A DNA stretch of 64,000 nt. Source: RPQJ01 sp963700045 (GTDB taxonomy: Bacteria; Pseudomonadota; Gammaproteobacteria; Steroidobacterales; Steroidobacteraceae). The position numbers and the translations under genes were made by a program. A model generated the notes under the pieces. It was given only the letters and a program-made list of their open reading frames with translations, did not search any database and had not been told where the DNA came from. The stretch lies in assembly GCA_963700045.1 (NCBI GenBank), contig CAVOWK010000007.1, positions 62,001 through 126,000 on the forward strand, written 5' to 3'. Positions 24,839 to 34,925 of the stretch are shown here, in pieces. Numbering within the stretch: position 1 is the stretch's first letter; every line of letters starts with the position of its first letter.

Positions 24839-26473
24839 CTAGCCGATGCGGCCGCTCACGATCGGATTGAAGGCGATCAGGCTGTCCTGCAGCGCCGCAT
24901 TGCCAAGCCCGTTGCGCGGAAAGCGCGTCGCGAACTGTCCTTGCTCGCCGTGCAGGGCCATGTAATTCAGCACCACCGTCTCCACCAGCAGGTTGACGTT
25001 GCCCGCCGCCGGGCTCGACGCGGTTTCGACCGACGCATCCGCGCGGAAGTAGCCGATCTGCTGGTGGCGCGCCGCGCCGCCCGTGCCCGTGGTGACCAGG
25101 TTCGGACGGCCACCGGGATTGTAAACCAGGAAGAACGACGCCGCGGTGGACTGGTTGTCGCTGGTCCACATGAACTTGCCCCGGCCGTCGGTGGTGTCGT
25201 CCACCTGGCCGCTCGCGGAGATCGAGCCGTCCGAGAACACGTAGAGCATCAACGGCATGCCGCGGCGCGCCGCGTACTCGAGGCACGCGCCCATGCAGCG
25301 TCCGGCGCGCAGATCGCGCAGTTCGCCCGTCGCGCGCCCCTGCCCGTGATAGTCGTACCCGCCGAGCGCAATCGTGCCGGCGCCGGCGTAGCCGGAGAGC
25401 ACCATTTTCATGACCGCCGCCGTCTTGCGGAACTCGGCGTCGTTGTCGTACTCCGCGCGGCTGAAGATGCCGCCCGCACCGACGATGTCCGGGTCGAGGT
25501 CCGGGTTGAGGCTGGTCGGGTCGCCGTACTGGTCGACGACGTCGGCCGCCTTCACGTAGCCGCAGTTGACCAGTTCCTTGACGACCTCGTTGCGCGTGAC
25601 GGTCGTCTGCTTGGGGTCGGCCCAGGGCTGCTTCGGGTCGACCTTCTGCAGCTTGCGGTCGCTGATGCGCTGAATGGCCTCCATCACCGCCACGGTGTCA
25701 TCGAGGCTCAGCAGGCTGGCGAGTTGCCCAGTGTCGACCAGGCCGGTGACGTCGCTCGCGCGGTCGACCTTCGTCGGTCGTACCGAAAGGTCGATCAGTC
25801 CGGCCGGTGCCATCGAGTTGCCGCCGGAATCCGAAGCACGCGAACCGATCAGCGTCGCCAGCGCGCCATCCGCGCCCGCCTGGTGGATGCCGTACATCGG
25901 ATTGTGCGGGTTGTTGCCGGTGTCGTTCTCGGAACGTGCGGCAATGACGGCACCGTTGATCGATGCGGCCGTCGCGGGCGCGATGCGATCGAGGATGCCG
26001 CGCAGGAAGGCGCTGTCGCTGTGGAACGCCAGGCCGAGCCGCGAATCGGTGAAGCTCGTGCCGGTCGCCACGTTGGTCATGCTCGGCAGCATGTCGCCCG
26101 GCAGGCCGAGCTTGCCGTAGCCGGCCGTGCCGAGGAAGTCGAGCTGGCCACCAGGCCCGCCGATCAGCACGTTCGAGCCGACCATGTTCGCGCCACCCGC
26201 GAGGTCGATGCAGATGAACGGGATCTTGCCCGCGCCCGCCACGTCGAGGCCGCAGCTGGCCTTGAGCGCGATGAGATCGGGCGACAGCGCGGCCTGCGCC
26301 GCGCGCGGATCGGCGAACAGGCTGAAGACGGTGGGCGCGGCGATCGTCGCCAGGCCCGAGCTGAAGCCCTGCGCGAGGAAATCGCGCCGGGTGACTGGTC
26401 GCTTGTGCGTCTCATCGTGACGGATCGGCTGGTCGAGGCCGAGCGCGCGAGGGGTCTTTCTTCGGATCAGCAT
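24839..26473 (-). CDS. Tat-exported DUF1501-type protein
   Basis: This 544-residue protein has a twin-arginine leader: TRRDFLAQGFSSGLATIAAPTV (~28-49) is preceded by a basic stretch. The mature protein resembles the DUF1501/sulfatase-like fold group, with PFICIDLAGGANMVGSNVLIGG (~84), a HNPMYGIHQAG segment and a late GGYDYHGQGRATGELRDL (~332) that may bind metal. Such proteins often sit beside cytochrome-type lipoproteins, as here. No catalytic activity is known to me. It begins 25 bp after the LamG/cytochrome gene. The Tat signal implies folding, perhaps cofactor loading, before export. Confidence 0.78.
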   Translation of the reverse strand: MLIRRKTPRALGLDQPIRHDETHKRPVTRRDFLAQGFSSGLATIAAPTVFSLFADPRAAQAALSPDLIALKASCGLDVAGAGKIPFICIDLAGGANMVGSNVLIGGPGGQLDFLGTAGYGKLGLPGDMLPSMTNVATGTSFTDSRLGLAFHSDSAFLRGILDRIAPATAASINGAVIAARSENDTGNNPHNPMYGIHQAGADGALATLIGSRASDSGGNSMAPAGLIDLSVRPTKVDRASDVTGLVDTGQLASLLSLDDTVAVMEAIQRISDRKLQKVDPKQPWADPKQTTVTRNEVVKELVNCGYVKAADVVDQYGDPTSLNPDLDPDIVGAGGIFSRAEYDNDAEFRKTAAVMKMVLSGYAGAGTIALGGYDYHGQGRATGELRDLRAGRCMGACLEYAARRGMPLMLYVFSDGSISASGQVDDTTDGRGKFMWTSDNQSTAASFFLVYNPGGRPNLVTTGTGGAARHQQIGYFRADASVETASSPAAGNVNLLVETVVLNYMALHGEQGQFATRFPRNGLGNAALQDSLIAFNPIVSGRIG

Positions 26474-26498
26474 GTGATGTTCCTCGTACTCGACGGCG

Positions 26499-28955
26499 TC
26501 AATGCAGCAGCGTGGCGGCGCTGCCGAGCAGCGCGGCGCAACTGGCCTTGACCACGATTTCGGTGCGGTCAGCGCTGCAGGAGCCGCCGCAGCTCGACAG
26601 GCGCGTGATCAGGTCGTCGAGGTCACTGCGCACGCCGGCGGCATCCGGCTCGGTCGCAACGTTGGTGCGCAGCATTCGCCCGACCAGCGAGTCGAGCACG
26701 ATCGCCCGCCCCGCAGGAGCAAACGCCGTGGCTGGCGCCGCGCCGAAGTTGAAGCCCGGGAAGTACTGCGCGCGCGCCGTCGGATTCTCGACCAATGCAT
26801 CGCAGTACTGGATCGACAGCTGCGCGACCGCCACCGGGTGCGCAGACACGAACGTGTCGATCGTCTCCACGGTCGGCAGCGACTGCCTGATCGTCGCGTA
26901 GGTCGCGGCCACGCCCGGATCCTGCGGGCTCACGCCGGTGAGTTCGGCCATGGTCGCGTTGAGTTCGTCGAACACGCGCAGGCCCACATCGGCGGTGCGC
27001 TGCACGTCCGGCGGCGGCACCGGTGCCAGCGGCACCGGGTCGAGCCGCACGTTCTGGTGCGTGCCGAGCACGTCGAAGGTGAGGAAGAACTCGTCGGTGT
27101 CCGGACCCTTCTCCAGCGCGATGATCGTGCCGACGGTCGCCAGCGGCTGCCCGAGCGGCCCGTACTGCGAGTCCGTGATCGTCGTGTTCAGCGTGCGGTA
27201 CGCCTGGCCGACCGGGGCCTCCGCGCCATTGATGCCGATGCGCAACCCGGCCACCGGGATGGAGCCCGGCCTGGCGTTCGGGTCGAGGCTGATGAAAGTC
27301 GGCTTGTCGAACAGGTAGCTGTACGAGTCGAACTGGCTGACTTCGAACAGCAGGTAGGCCTGTGGCACGTCCACGAGGTGGCTGATCGAGAACAACAGGT
27401 AGAACTTCTCGCCGACGCCGGCCTGGAAGTTGGTCTGGATCTGCGGATCCGTCAGCACGCGGTTGTAGACCGCCACGAGGCGGAACACACCCTTGAACTG
27501 GCGGTCGCCCGAGACCTCGTTGCCGAGCACGAAGGCGAACGTGTCGTCCCAGTCCGAGATCGTGCCGCCGGCCGCCGGATCTGCGTCGCCGGTGAAGACG
27601 CCGTTGACGTAGATGCGCCGGCCGCGGATCGGGTCGTAGGTCGCGACCACGTGCTGCAGCGTCGCCTGCAGGTCCTCGTCCGCCGCCGACGTGGTCAGCT
27701 TCGGATCGCCGGCCGTGTTGGTGCCGGTCGCGCGGTTGTAGAAGTCGTAGCTGTACAGGGTCTGGCCGAGCATGAAGTTGCGCGCAGTCGTGCCGCCCGA
27801 GTACGACACGATGCGGGAGTCTTCCTGCGCCACGTTGCCTGGCGCCACCCACGCTTCGATCGAGTATTCGCCGGTGGCCTTGATCAGGTCGCTCAGCTTG
27901 CGGCTCGCAGTGGTCGAACCCTGCGCCTTGCCGTCGCGCACGTTGATGCCCCAGCCGCCGACCCAGCTGACGTCGCCGGAAATGTTCAGGTTCAGCGCCG
28001 GCTCCACGCCGCTCGTGTCGTACGCGACCGAGCCGCGGCCCGTCTTGAACTCCCAGAGGCCGATCATGTTCGCCGTGTAGCGATTGCCGCCGCTCGCGAC
28101 GATGCCGTCCGGCAGGCGCAGCGCCTTCGAGTAGACCAGCGAAGCCTCCACCTGCGTGAGCGGAACCTGGTCGGCGAACGCCTGGATCGCGGCCTCCATC
28201 TCGTTCGCATTGGCGGCGCAGTCGCTCCAGCAGTTGTGGAATTCCGTGCGCAGCCGCAGCACGAGCCGCGACATTGCAGGCTGGTCGAGATTCATCTTGA
28301 CCTTCGCGCCCGCATAGGCCTCGTCGACGTCGTGGGACGCGAAGAACGGCGACTGCGACGCCGCGGCCGTCGAGGTGTGGCAGCGCGAGCAGTATTCCTC
28401 GAGCACCGGATGAACGGTGGCGGCGAACAACGCCGGCGACGTCGGGAAGCTCTTGCTGGCTCCCGGGTCCTTGATCACGGGCGCCTTGAGCGCGACGCCC
28501 TGCACGCCGCCGCCGGCAGTCGCGCCGGCCCACGCCGAAATCCACGTGGTGAGGATGTCCGCGCAGGCATCGTTGCTCGCGAGCCAGCAGTTATGGCCGC
28601 CCGCCACCTTCTGTACCATCCGCGAGTCGCGCGGCGAGGCGAGATTGACGATCGGATTCGCGGCCGAATAGGCCAGATTCACGTCGTCCTGGCGCACGAA
28701 CTGGGGCGCCTGCCCGCCGGAGACGTGGCACTGGCCGCAACGGTTGCCGGCCTTGAGGTTGTCCCAGACGTTGATCTTGAACGCCTGCACGTCGGCCGTC
28801 GCCGGTGCCGGTCCGGAATACGTCGGCGCGGAGCCACCGGAGGTGATCGGATTCTCGGTCGTCTTCGCGCCGCCGCCGCAGGCACTCAGCGCAAGCGCGC
28901 ACATTGCGACGGCGAGCGCACGGATCGAAGTCAGTCGCGGGTTCTTGAGTTTCAT
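26499..28955 (-). CDS. Lipoprotein with two CxxCH haem motifs and a LamG-like domain
   Basis: This 818-residue lipoprotein has a lipobox ending LSAC at Cys26. Two c-type haem sites are visible: CGQCH (73-77) and CSRCH (~193-197). A concanavalin-like/LamG domain lies between ~285 and 505 (GLWEFKTGRGSVAYDTSG, YSIEAWVAP, HVVATYDPIRGRRIYVNG). The C-terminal 300 residues are of unknown fold with scattered cysteines. It is probably an outer-surface or periplasmic electron-carrier/adhesion hybrid. It is downstream of another CxxCH protein (10-bp gap) and upstream of the DUF1501-type gene, forming a conserved-looking trio. Confidence 0.82.
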   Translation of the reverse strand: MKLKNPRLTSIRALAVAMCALALSACGGGAKTTENPITSGGSAPTYSGPAPATADVQAFKINVWDNLKAGNRCGQCHVSGGQAPQFVRQDDVNLAYSAANPIVNLASPRDSRMVQKVAGGHNCWLASNDACADILTTWISAWAGATAGGGVQGVALKAPVIKDPGASKSFPTSPALFAATVHPVLEEYCSRCHTSTAAASQSPFFASHDVDEAYAGAKVKMNLDQPAMSRLVLRLRTEFHNCWSDCAANANEMEAAIQAFADQVPLTQVEASLVYSKALRLPDGIVASGGNRYTANMIGLWEFKTGRGSVAYDTSGVEPALNLNISGDVSWVGGWGINVRDGKAQGSTTASRKLSDLIKATGEYSIEAWVAPGNVAQEDSRIVSYSGGTTARNFMLGQTLYSYDFYNRATGTNTAGDPKLTTSAADEDLQATLQHVVATYDPIRGRRIYVNGVFTGDADPAAGGTISDWDDTFAFVLGNEVSGDRQFKGVFRLVAVYNRVLTDPQIQTNFQAGVGEKFYLLFSISHLVDVPQAYLLFEVSQFDSYSYLFDKPTFISLDPNARPGSIPVAGLRIGINGAEAPVGQAYRTLNTTITDSQYGPLGQPLATVGTIIALEKGPDTDEFFLTFDVLGTHQNVRLDPVPLAPVPPPDVQRTADVGLRVFDELNATMAELTGVSPQDPGVAATYATIRQSLPTVETIDTFVSAHPVAVAQLSIQYCDALVENPTARAQYFPGFNFGAAPATAFAPAGRAIVLDSLVGRMLRTNVATEPDAAGVRSDLDDLITRLSSCGGSCSADRTEIVVKASCAALLGSAATLLH

Positions 28956-28965
28956 GTGCTGTCCC

Positions 28966-30159
28966 TCAGTCGCCCATGCAATAGGTGGCAGCCTCGGCGA
29001 AGACCTGCTTCAGCCGATAGCCGTTGGACCTGAAGCTGGCGGTCATCGCCTGCACCTGGGCGCGGTCCTGCGCGTCGCTCGGTGCGCGGAAGCAGACGTT
29101 CTTGAACACCTTCTGCACCTGGCAGGAGGCGAATGCATCGCTGTGCGCAAGCTCGCGGCCGAGCGACTTGGCGCCGGTGCCCTTGCCCGGGAGCGAGCTG
29201 TCCCAGCCGAGCAGCGAGTTGCTGCCCTTGCGCCAGTAGTTGTCCCAGGCGTCGTCGGGCGTGGAGAAGCCCGCCGGGAACGTGTCCTTGTTGTTGAAGT
29301 ACTTCGGCCGCACGACGCCTGCCGTATAGAGCATGCGTCCCGCGGTCTCGTCGTAGTCGTAGTACGCGAACGCCTGCGTCATCGGGTCCATGCCCGAGTG
29401 GCAGGCGATGCAGTTGTTGAGGAACAGGCGGCTGTCGCCGCCGGGGCTGCGGCTCACGTCCTGCCGGATGCGATCCGGTGGCCGGGTGGGGTCCTGCACC
29501 TGCTCGAGGTCGGTGCACAGGTGGTTCATCAGCGTGTAGCGGAACATCGCGCGGTTGGTACCGGCGACGAAGAATGCCTGGGCGGCGGCGCGCGAGGTCA
29601 GGACGCCGGCAGTCGCTTCGGCGGGGATGCCGTTGGCCGCCGACTGGGTCGTGGCGACCAGGTCGTCCTTGAGGCTCAGGCCCTGCGATTCCAGCGCTGC
29701 GTAGTGGTCGTTGCCTGACGGCGAATAGCCCGGCACGCCGAGGCCGCTGCGGCCGACGTACAGGATGTCGTCATAGAGCACGCGGTCGAACGCGACGTCG
29801 TCGCGGACCATGCCGATCACCGTCGCCACGTAGTCGTTGAGCGGTGCGAACACCGTCTGGTCGCGATTGGTCCACGGCATCGCGAAGTTCTTGAGCGTCA
29901 CGTCGTAGAACGCGCGGTGCTGCATGGCCGTATTGGCAGCCTCCGTGGTGCGTCCGGCCGCGATGTCGCCCGCCATCGACGCGAGCACGGCCTCGGTCGG
30001 CGGCACGCCCGCCAGTCGATCGTGCATGCGCTTGGCCTGCGAGCGCGCGTCGGCCTGCGCGGCGGCAGGCAGCAGCGCGGTTCCCGCGAGGCAAAGGCAG
30101 ACGAATGCGCTGCGCCAGGCGCGCGCGAATCGAGTGCTCGAGTCCCAGTTGTGCGGCAT
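28966..30159 (-). CDS. Exported protein with one CxxCH haem motif
   Basis: This 397-residue protein starts at 30157-30159 behind a good Shine-Dalgarno (GGAGGGG). The signal peptide is about 36 residues (AFVCLCLAGTALLPAAAQA). The haem site is CIACH at about residue 252 (NNCIACHSGMDP), inside a helical region like the DUF1585/1588 cytochrome-type proteins. Cysteines near the C-terminus (CQVQKVFKNVCF, YCMGD) could form disulfides. It is the first gene of the minus arm of the divergent locus and is probably cotranscribed with the LamG lipoprotein, DUF1501-type, methyltransferase and apbE genes. Confidence 0.78.
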   Translation of the reverse strand: MPHNWDSSTRFARAWRSAFVCLCLAGTALLPAAAQADARSQAKRMHDRLAGVPPTEAVLASMAGDIAAGRTTEAANTAMQHRAFYDVTLKNFAMPWTNRDQTVFAPLNDYVATVIGMVRDDVAFDRVLYDDILYVGRSGLGVPGYSPSGNDHYAALESQGLSLKDDLVATTQSAANGIPAEATAGVLTSRAAAQAFFVAGTNRAMFRYTLMNHLCTDLEQVQDPTRPPDRIRQDVSRSPGGDSRLFLNNCIACHSGMDPMTQAFAYYDYDETAGRMLYTAGVVRPKYFNNKDTFPAGFSTPDDAWDNYWRKGSNSLLGWDSSLPGKGTGAKSLGRELAHSDAFASCQVQKVFKNVCFRAPSDAQDRAQVQAMTASFRSNGYRLKQVFAEAATYCMGD

Positions 30160-30356
30160 CCGCCCCTCCGTATCGGCAATGGTTGACTGCCGTGGCGACG
30201 GAATCTGTGCCCTGTCGCCCCTCGGCTCAAAGCGCTGTTCGCGTTTATGCGATGGGACTCACACAACTGGTGCCCCAACGTCACCATGGCTGACGATTTG
30301 TGCGAGAAAACAGCCTCGCGGCGGCAACACGTCCGGACTCGCCGTGAGGGAAGACT
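30160..30356. promoter_or_regulatory. Divergent promoter region of the flavin/haem redox locus
   Basis: This 197-bp interval separates the two outward-facing arms. TTGACT at 30183-30188 could be a -35 for the plus arm, but its 17-bp partner is GC-rich. The plus gene has a GGAAG ribosome site before its ATG; the minus gene has GGAGGGG. I see no riboswitch core and no clear operator palindrome. Confidence 0.4.
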
Positions 30357-33021
30357 ATGGCAGCACAATCAACCGTGGCCGGCGGACGGCGCCTGCACTA
30401 CTGGAAACTCGCGTCCTTGTTGCTGGCTGGCGCCGCGTTGGCTGCGTGTACCAGCAGCGATGGCGGCGGCGATGCGAGCCCGAGCGGCGGGCAGTCGCCC
30501 GATCCGGTCGTCCTGGATTTTCCGATCGCCTACGTCAAGCGGCCTGTGCCAGCGGAGACCGCGATGGCACCCGACGCGCGCGAGCTGCTGCCGTTCCAGC
30601 CGGGCGCAGATCTTTACCTGCGGGACCGGGCATCGCCCACCTCGGCCGAACGCAACCTCACGGCAGAGATCACCAAGGGCAAGGGCGACGTTCGCGACGT
30701 CGAGCCGTCGTACGACGGGCGCAAACTCGTGTTTGCTCTGCATGAACCGAACATCGTCGGCGCGGCGCCCGAAGACCAGCCGACCTGGAATATCTGGGAG
30801 TACGACCTCGACCTGCAGCAGCTGCGCCGCGTGATCGCTTCGGACACGACTGCGGAGGACGGCCAGGACGTTGCGCCGCATTACCTGCCCGACGGCCGCA
30901 TCGTTTTTTCGTCGACCCGGCAACGGCAGTCCAAGGCGATCCTGCTCGACGAAGGCAAGCCACAGTTCGAAGCGCAGGACGAGAGCGACAATGAGCACGC
31001 CTTCGTGCTGCACGTGATGAATGCGGACGGCTCGGGCATCCGGCAGGTATCGTTCAACCAGAGCCACGACCTCGATCCGGCCGTGCTCGACGACGGCCGC
31101 GTCGTCTTCAGCCGCTGGGATCGTGCGCCAGGCCACGACGAGATCAACCTCTACGCGATGCGCCCGGACGGCACGGGGCTCGAACTGCTGTACGGCGCGC
31201 ACAGCCACGCGACCGGGACGGACGACAGCGAGGTCCACTTCCTCGACCCGAGACCCATGGCCGACGGCCGGCTGCTCGTCCGCGTGCAGCCGTTCGAGGC
31301 GCCCGACCTCGGCGGCCAGTTGCTCACAGATCGACGTCGCGAACTACGTCGAGGATGCCCAGCCGACGTTGCCGAACCGCGGCGCGCTGACCGGCCCGGC
31401 CCAGGTGCCGTCGACGATCAACGACGTCCGCACCGATCGATGGCCCCTCGCCGGGCGGCCGCTACCTCGCGGGGTTCCCGCTGCGCGACGGCACAGGCCG
31501 GCTGCTCCTCACATGGACACAGTGCCGGCTGCTCGAGAGGGCACGACGAAGATCGTGCCATGCACGGCGGATCGCCTCGCGGCGACGGCCGTGACCGTCG
31601 CGCCGCCACTCTACGGCGTCTGGATCTACGATCCTACGAGCCGCACGCAGTTGCCGGTCACGAGCCCGGTCGAGGGCACGGTCTACAGCGAGGTCGTCGC
31701 ATTGCAGTCACTGGCGCTGCCGCCTGTACTCCTCGACCGTGTAGCTGGCGTCGACTACGAGGCGGAACTCGAGTCCGAGGGCGTGGGCATCATCGACGTC
31801 CGCAGCGTCTACGACATTGCGGGTGCCGACACCGCCTTCGGCGTCGACACCACATTCGGCGGCATCCCGGTGTTGCGTGACCCGGCGCTCACGACAGCCG
31901 CGGCCCGCCCGGTGCGATTCCTGCGCATCGAGAAGGCCGTAAGCCAGCCGGACGAGGACGTCCGCGACTTCGACGCCAGCGCCTTCGGCGTGACACGGGC
32001 GTTCGGCATGCGCGAGATCCTCGGTTATGCGCCGGTCGAACCCGACGGCTCGGTCCGCGTCAAGGTGCCGGCGGACGTCGCCTTCACGCTCACGGTGCTC
32101 GACGCCGACGGACGTCGCATCGGTCCGCGACACGACTACTGGCTGCAGGTGCGGCCTGGGCAGGAACTGCAGTGCAACGGCTGCCACGACGCCGCGCGCG
32201 CAGACTCGCACGGGCGCAGCAACCTCTTCGCCTCGGCCAATCCTGGCGCACCCGGCACTGGCGTCCCGTTCCCGAATAGCAACCCGGCATTCTTCGCCGA
32301 CTTCGGCGAAACGATGGCGCAGGTTCGCGCGCGCATCAGTTGCCAGACGAATTGCGCCGACCTGCTGCCGTCCACGGCCATCCGCTACGAAGACGTGTGG
32401 ACTGACCCCGTCGCCGCCGGTCGCGCGCCGGACGCAGCGTTCGCGTACGACTACCTGGACCTCGAGACCCCGGCGCCCACGTCGGCGGACTGCGTGACCT
32501 CGTGGCGTGCGGGTTGCCGGATCACGATCCACTACGAGCGCCACATTCATCCGTTGTGGAGCAAGCCGCGCGTGACGCTCGCCGCCGACGGCACCGTGCT
32601 GCGCGACGACACCTGCGTCGCATGCCATTCGGCGCGCGCCGCCGACGGCACGACCCGCGTGCCGGCAGCGCAGCTCGAACTGACCGACGGGCCATCGGCC
32701 GACGTGCCGACGCAGTTCCAGGCCTACCGTGAACTGCTGGCCACGGACGCGGAACAGGAGGTCGTCAACGGGGCGCTGCAGGATCGACTGGTGCAGACGG
32801 GCATCGATCCGGTGACGGGGCTGCCGCAATTCTCGACCGTGCCCGTGGCGCCGTCCCTGCGCGCGGGCAGCGCCGGCGGTTCTGTGAGCTTCTTCTCACT
32901 ATTCGCCCCCGGCGGCACGCACGCGGGCCGATTGAATCCCGCGGAGTTGAAGCTCGTCTCGGAATGGACCGACATCGGTGCCCAATACTTCAACGACCCA
33001 TTCCTGGCGCCGCTGAATTGA
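30357..33021 (+). CDS. PD40/TolB-like lipoprotein with CxxCH haem motifs (three frame breaks)
   Basis: The lipobox is LAAC with Cys at 31. The first 320 residues contain beta-propeller PD40-type repeats (DVEPSYDGRKLVFAL, HYLPDGRIVFSSTRQ, DPAVLDDGRVVFSRWD). The frame then breaks near 31324-31330 and 31434-31441 (one extra base each) and 31534-31541 (one missing base or two extra). Corrected reading continues through IDVANYVEDAQPTLPN, GGRYLAGFPLRDGTGRLLLT and KIVPC. The C-terminal half has two haem motifs, CNGCH and CVACH. Proteins of this build resemble the HzsA-related group, from memory only. It is probably an outer-surface multihaem lipoprotein. The following gene's TTG overlaps its stop. 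Confidence 0.8.
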
Positions 33022-33776
33022 ACCGACTCGCCCTTCGACCACTGCTTGCCTGCTGCCTGGCGCTCCTCGGCGCGAGCCATGCGGCGGACGCGCGCGCCGG
33101 GAAGACGCCGGCAACCGTGGTCGTGCAGGACGCCTACGCCGACATGCGCAGCGGCCCCGGCCGTGGTTTTCCGGCCACGTATTCCGTGGAGCGGGACGCC
33201 TCGATCCAGCTGCTGCGGCAACGCACGGACTGGATCAAGGTGCGCACCGCGGCAGGCCGCGAAGGCTGGGTGCACCGCTCCCAGCTCGAGCGCACGCTGA
33301 CCCCGGGCGGCGCGGCAGTGCAGCTCGCGGGACCCTCGCCCGAGGCACGCACCGCACATCACTGGGAGGTCGGGCTCGGCACCGGCGACTTCGGCGGCGC
33401 CAACGTCGTCTCGGTCAACGGCGCCTACGCGCTCACGTCGAGCCTGCTGGTGCGCGCCGACGTCAACCACCTGCTCGGCGACTACTCGAACGGCTGGCTC
33501 GGCACGGCGGGCATCGCGCACGTCTTCGTGCCGACCTGGCGCGTGTCGCCATTCGTCGGCATCGGCGGCGGCGTCATCAGCATTTCGCCGAAGGCGACCC
33601 TGGTGCAGGCCGAAGACCGCACCGACACCACCGCCTACGCCGGATTCGGCGTGCGCGGCTTCCTGACCAACCGCTTCCTGCTGCAGGCCGAGTACCGCAG
33701 CTACGTCGTGTTCACCAGCCGCGACGAAAACGAGGAGATCGACGCATGGACCGTGGGCTTCACGTATTTCTTCTGA
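33018..33776 (+). CDS. SH3-like domain plus outer-membrane beta-barrel protein
   Basis: This 252-residue exported protein begins at a TTG at 33018-33020 that overlaps the previous stop (TTGA), giving a signal peptide LRPLLACCLALLGASHA. Residues ~33-95 form a bacterial SH3-like domain (YADMRSGPGRGFPATYSVE, WIKVRTAAGREGWVHRSQLE). The remainder is a small eight-strand-type barrel ending VGFTYFF, an outer-membrane C-terminal signature. The SH3 domain may touch peptidoglycan. An upstream in-frame ATG at 32964 exists but gives no signal peptide at the N-terminus. The 3' end overlaps the next gene by 31 bp. Confidence 0.8.
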   Translation: MNRLALRPLLACCLALLGASHAADARAGKTPATVVVQDAYADMRSGPGRGFPATYSVERDASIQLLRQRTDWIKVRTAAGREGWVHRSQLERTLTPGGAAVQLAGPSPEARTAHHWEVGLGTGDFGGANVVSVNGAYALTSSLLVRADVNHLLGDYSNGWLGTAGIAHVFVPTWRVSPFVGIGGGVISISPKATLVQAEDRTDTTAYAGFGVRGFLTNRFLLQAEYRSYVVFTSRDENEEIDAWTVGFTYFF

Positions 33777-34414
33777 CGGCGCTGGCGACTGTCGCGTCGC
33801 CGCCGGGCACCGCCGCCGCGCAATCGGCCGGCGAGCCCGCGGCATTGCCGACGCAGCAGCCGCAGGTCGTCGAGCCCGCCGTCGAGCGGCGTGACGTCGA
33901 GCCGGCTGCGATCGACACCGAGAACTTCGAAGCCGGGGCCTTCGTCGGCACGGTCAGCATCGAGGATTTCGGTTCCAGCCTGTTGTACGGCGCGCGGATC
34001 GCGTACCACTTCACGGAGGACCTGTTCGCCGAGGCAACCGTGGGTTCGTCCAAGGCCGGCAGGACGAGTTACGAAGAATTGAGCGGATCCGTGGACCTGC
34101 TGACCGACAGCGAGCGGCAATTCACCTACTACGACCTTGCCCTCGGCTGGAATGCCCTGCCGGGCGAAGTGTTCTTCGGCGGCAAGCGCGCCATGCCGAG
34201 CGCCGTGTACTTCACGCTCGGCGCCGGCAGCACGACATTCGCGGGCGATGACCACTTTACCGTGGCACTGGGCGCCGGCCTGCGCGTGCTCGCCAACGAC
34301 TGGATCGCCGTGCACCTCGGCGTGCGCGACCACATGTTCAACAGCGACCTGCTGGGCAAGGACAAGCTGACGCAGAACCTGCAGGTCAGCGTCGGCGTCA
34401 CCGCGTTCTTTTGA
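33746..34414 (+). CDS. Small outer-membrane beta-barrel protein
   Basis: This 222-residue exported barrel has a signal peptide ending around GTAAAQ and a proline-rich acidic linker (~27-55). Alternating strands follow (FEAGAFVGTVSIEDFGSSLLYGARIAYHF, shown in part; YYDLALGWNALPGEVFFGG) and the C-terminus is SVGVTAFF with a terminal Phe. Similar outer_memb_beta domain proteins often come in pairs like this one with its SH3 neighbour. It could be a structural or porin-like partner of the surface cytochromes encoded upstream. The ATG lies within the previous gene, which indicates tight coupling. Confidence 0.78.
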   Translation: MDRGLHVFLLTALATVASPPGTAAAQSAGEPAALPTQQPQVVEPAVERRDVEPAAIDTENFEAGAFVGTVSIEDFGSSLLYGARIAYHFTEDLFAEATVGSSKAGRTSYEELSGSVDLLTDSERQFTYYDLALGWNALPGEVFFGGKRAMPSAVYFTLGAGSTTFAGDDHFTVALGAGLRVLANDWIAVHLGVRDHMFNSDLLGKDKLTQNLQVSVGVTAFF

Positions 34415-34424
34415 GGATCGGACC

Positions 34425-34925
34425 ATGGGAATCACACGTCGACTGCTCGTCGTTTCCTGTCTCGCGCTCGGCATGCCGGCCCTCGCCATGGGTGCGGCAA
34501 ACCCGGGATCGCCAGCACCGGACTTCAAGCTCGCGGCTCGCGACGGCGGCAACGTGAGTCTCGCCGACCTCAAGGGCCAGGTCGTGATGATCAACTTCTG
34601 GGCAACGTGGTGCGGACCTTGCCGGCAGGAGATGCCGCTGTTCGCGCAGCTGCAGTCCAAGTACGAGCCACTGGGCTTCACGCTGCTCGCCGTGAACGTC
34701 GAACCCGACAGCGCGGCGGCTGTTACCTGGCTCAAGGGCATGCCGATCACGTTTCCGATCCTGTTCGATACCGACAGCGCCGTGGCGGGCCGCTTCGGCG
34801 TCGAAGGCATGCCCAGCACCGTCTTCGTCGACCGCAAAGGCCAGGTGCGCTACGTGCATCGCGGCTACAAGCCGGGCGACGAAGCCAAGTACGCCGACAT
34901 GATTCGCAGCCTGGTGAAGGAATGA
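34425..34925 (+). CDS. TlpA-family periplasmic thiol:disulfide oxidoreductase
   Basis: This 166-residue exported thioredoxin-like protein has a signal peptide (LLVVSCLALGMPALAMGA). The active site is WCGPCRQE (~61-68), preceded by VVMINFWAT and followed by GVEGMPSTVFVDRKG with the cis-Pro. It could keep cytochrome CxxCH cysteines or the Cys tail of the following DUF4266 lipoprotein reduced. Its ATG is 10 bp after the barrel gene and its stop overlaps the DUF4266 start. It is a different protein from the TlpA at 21765-22283, which has WCGPCRES. Confidence 0.92.
   Translation: MGITRRLLVVSCLALGMPALAMGAANPGSPAPDFKLAARDGGNVSLADLKGQVVMINFWATWCGPCRQEMPLFAQLQSKYEPLGFTLLAVNVEPDSAAAVTWLKGMPITFPILFDTDSAVAGRFGVEGMPSTVFVDRKGQVRYVHRGYKPGDEAKYADMIRSLVKE

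Noticed and set aside
26502..29033. An 843-codon plus-strand open frame opposite the LamG lipoprotein
   Set aside because: It has no domain or signal peptide and the residue pattern of antisense GC-rich coding DNA. The minus strand has a lipobox, two CxxCH sites and a LamG domain.
24839..30159. Complete haem-copper or nitrite reductase operon
   Set aside because: The CxxCH proteins have no catalytic copper or multihaem-reductase motifs; they look like electron carriers or structural surface proteins.
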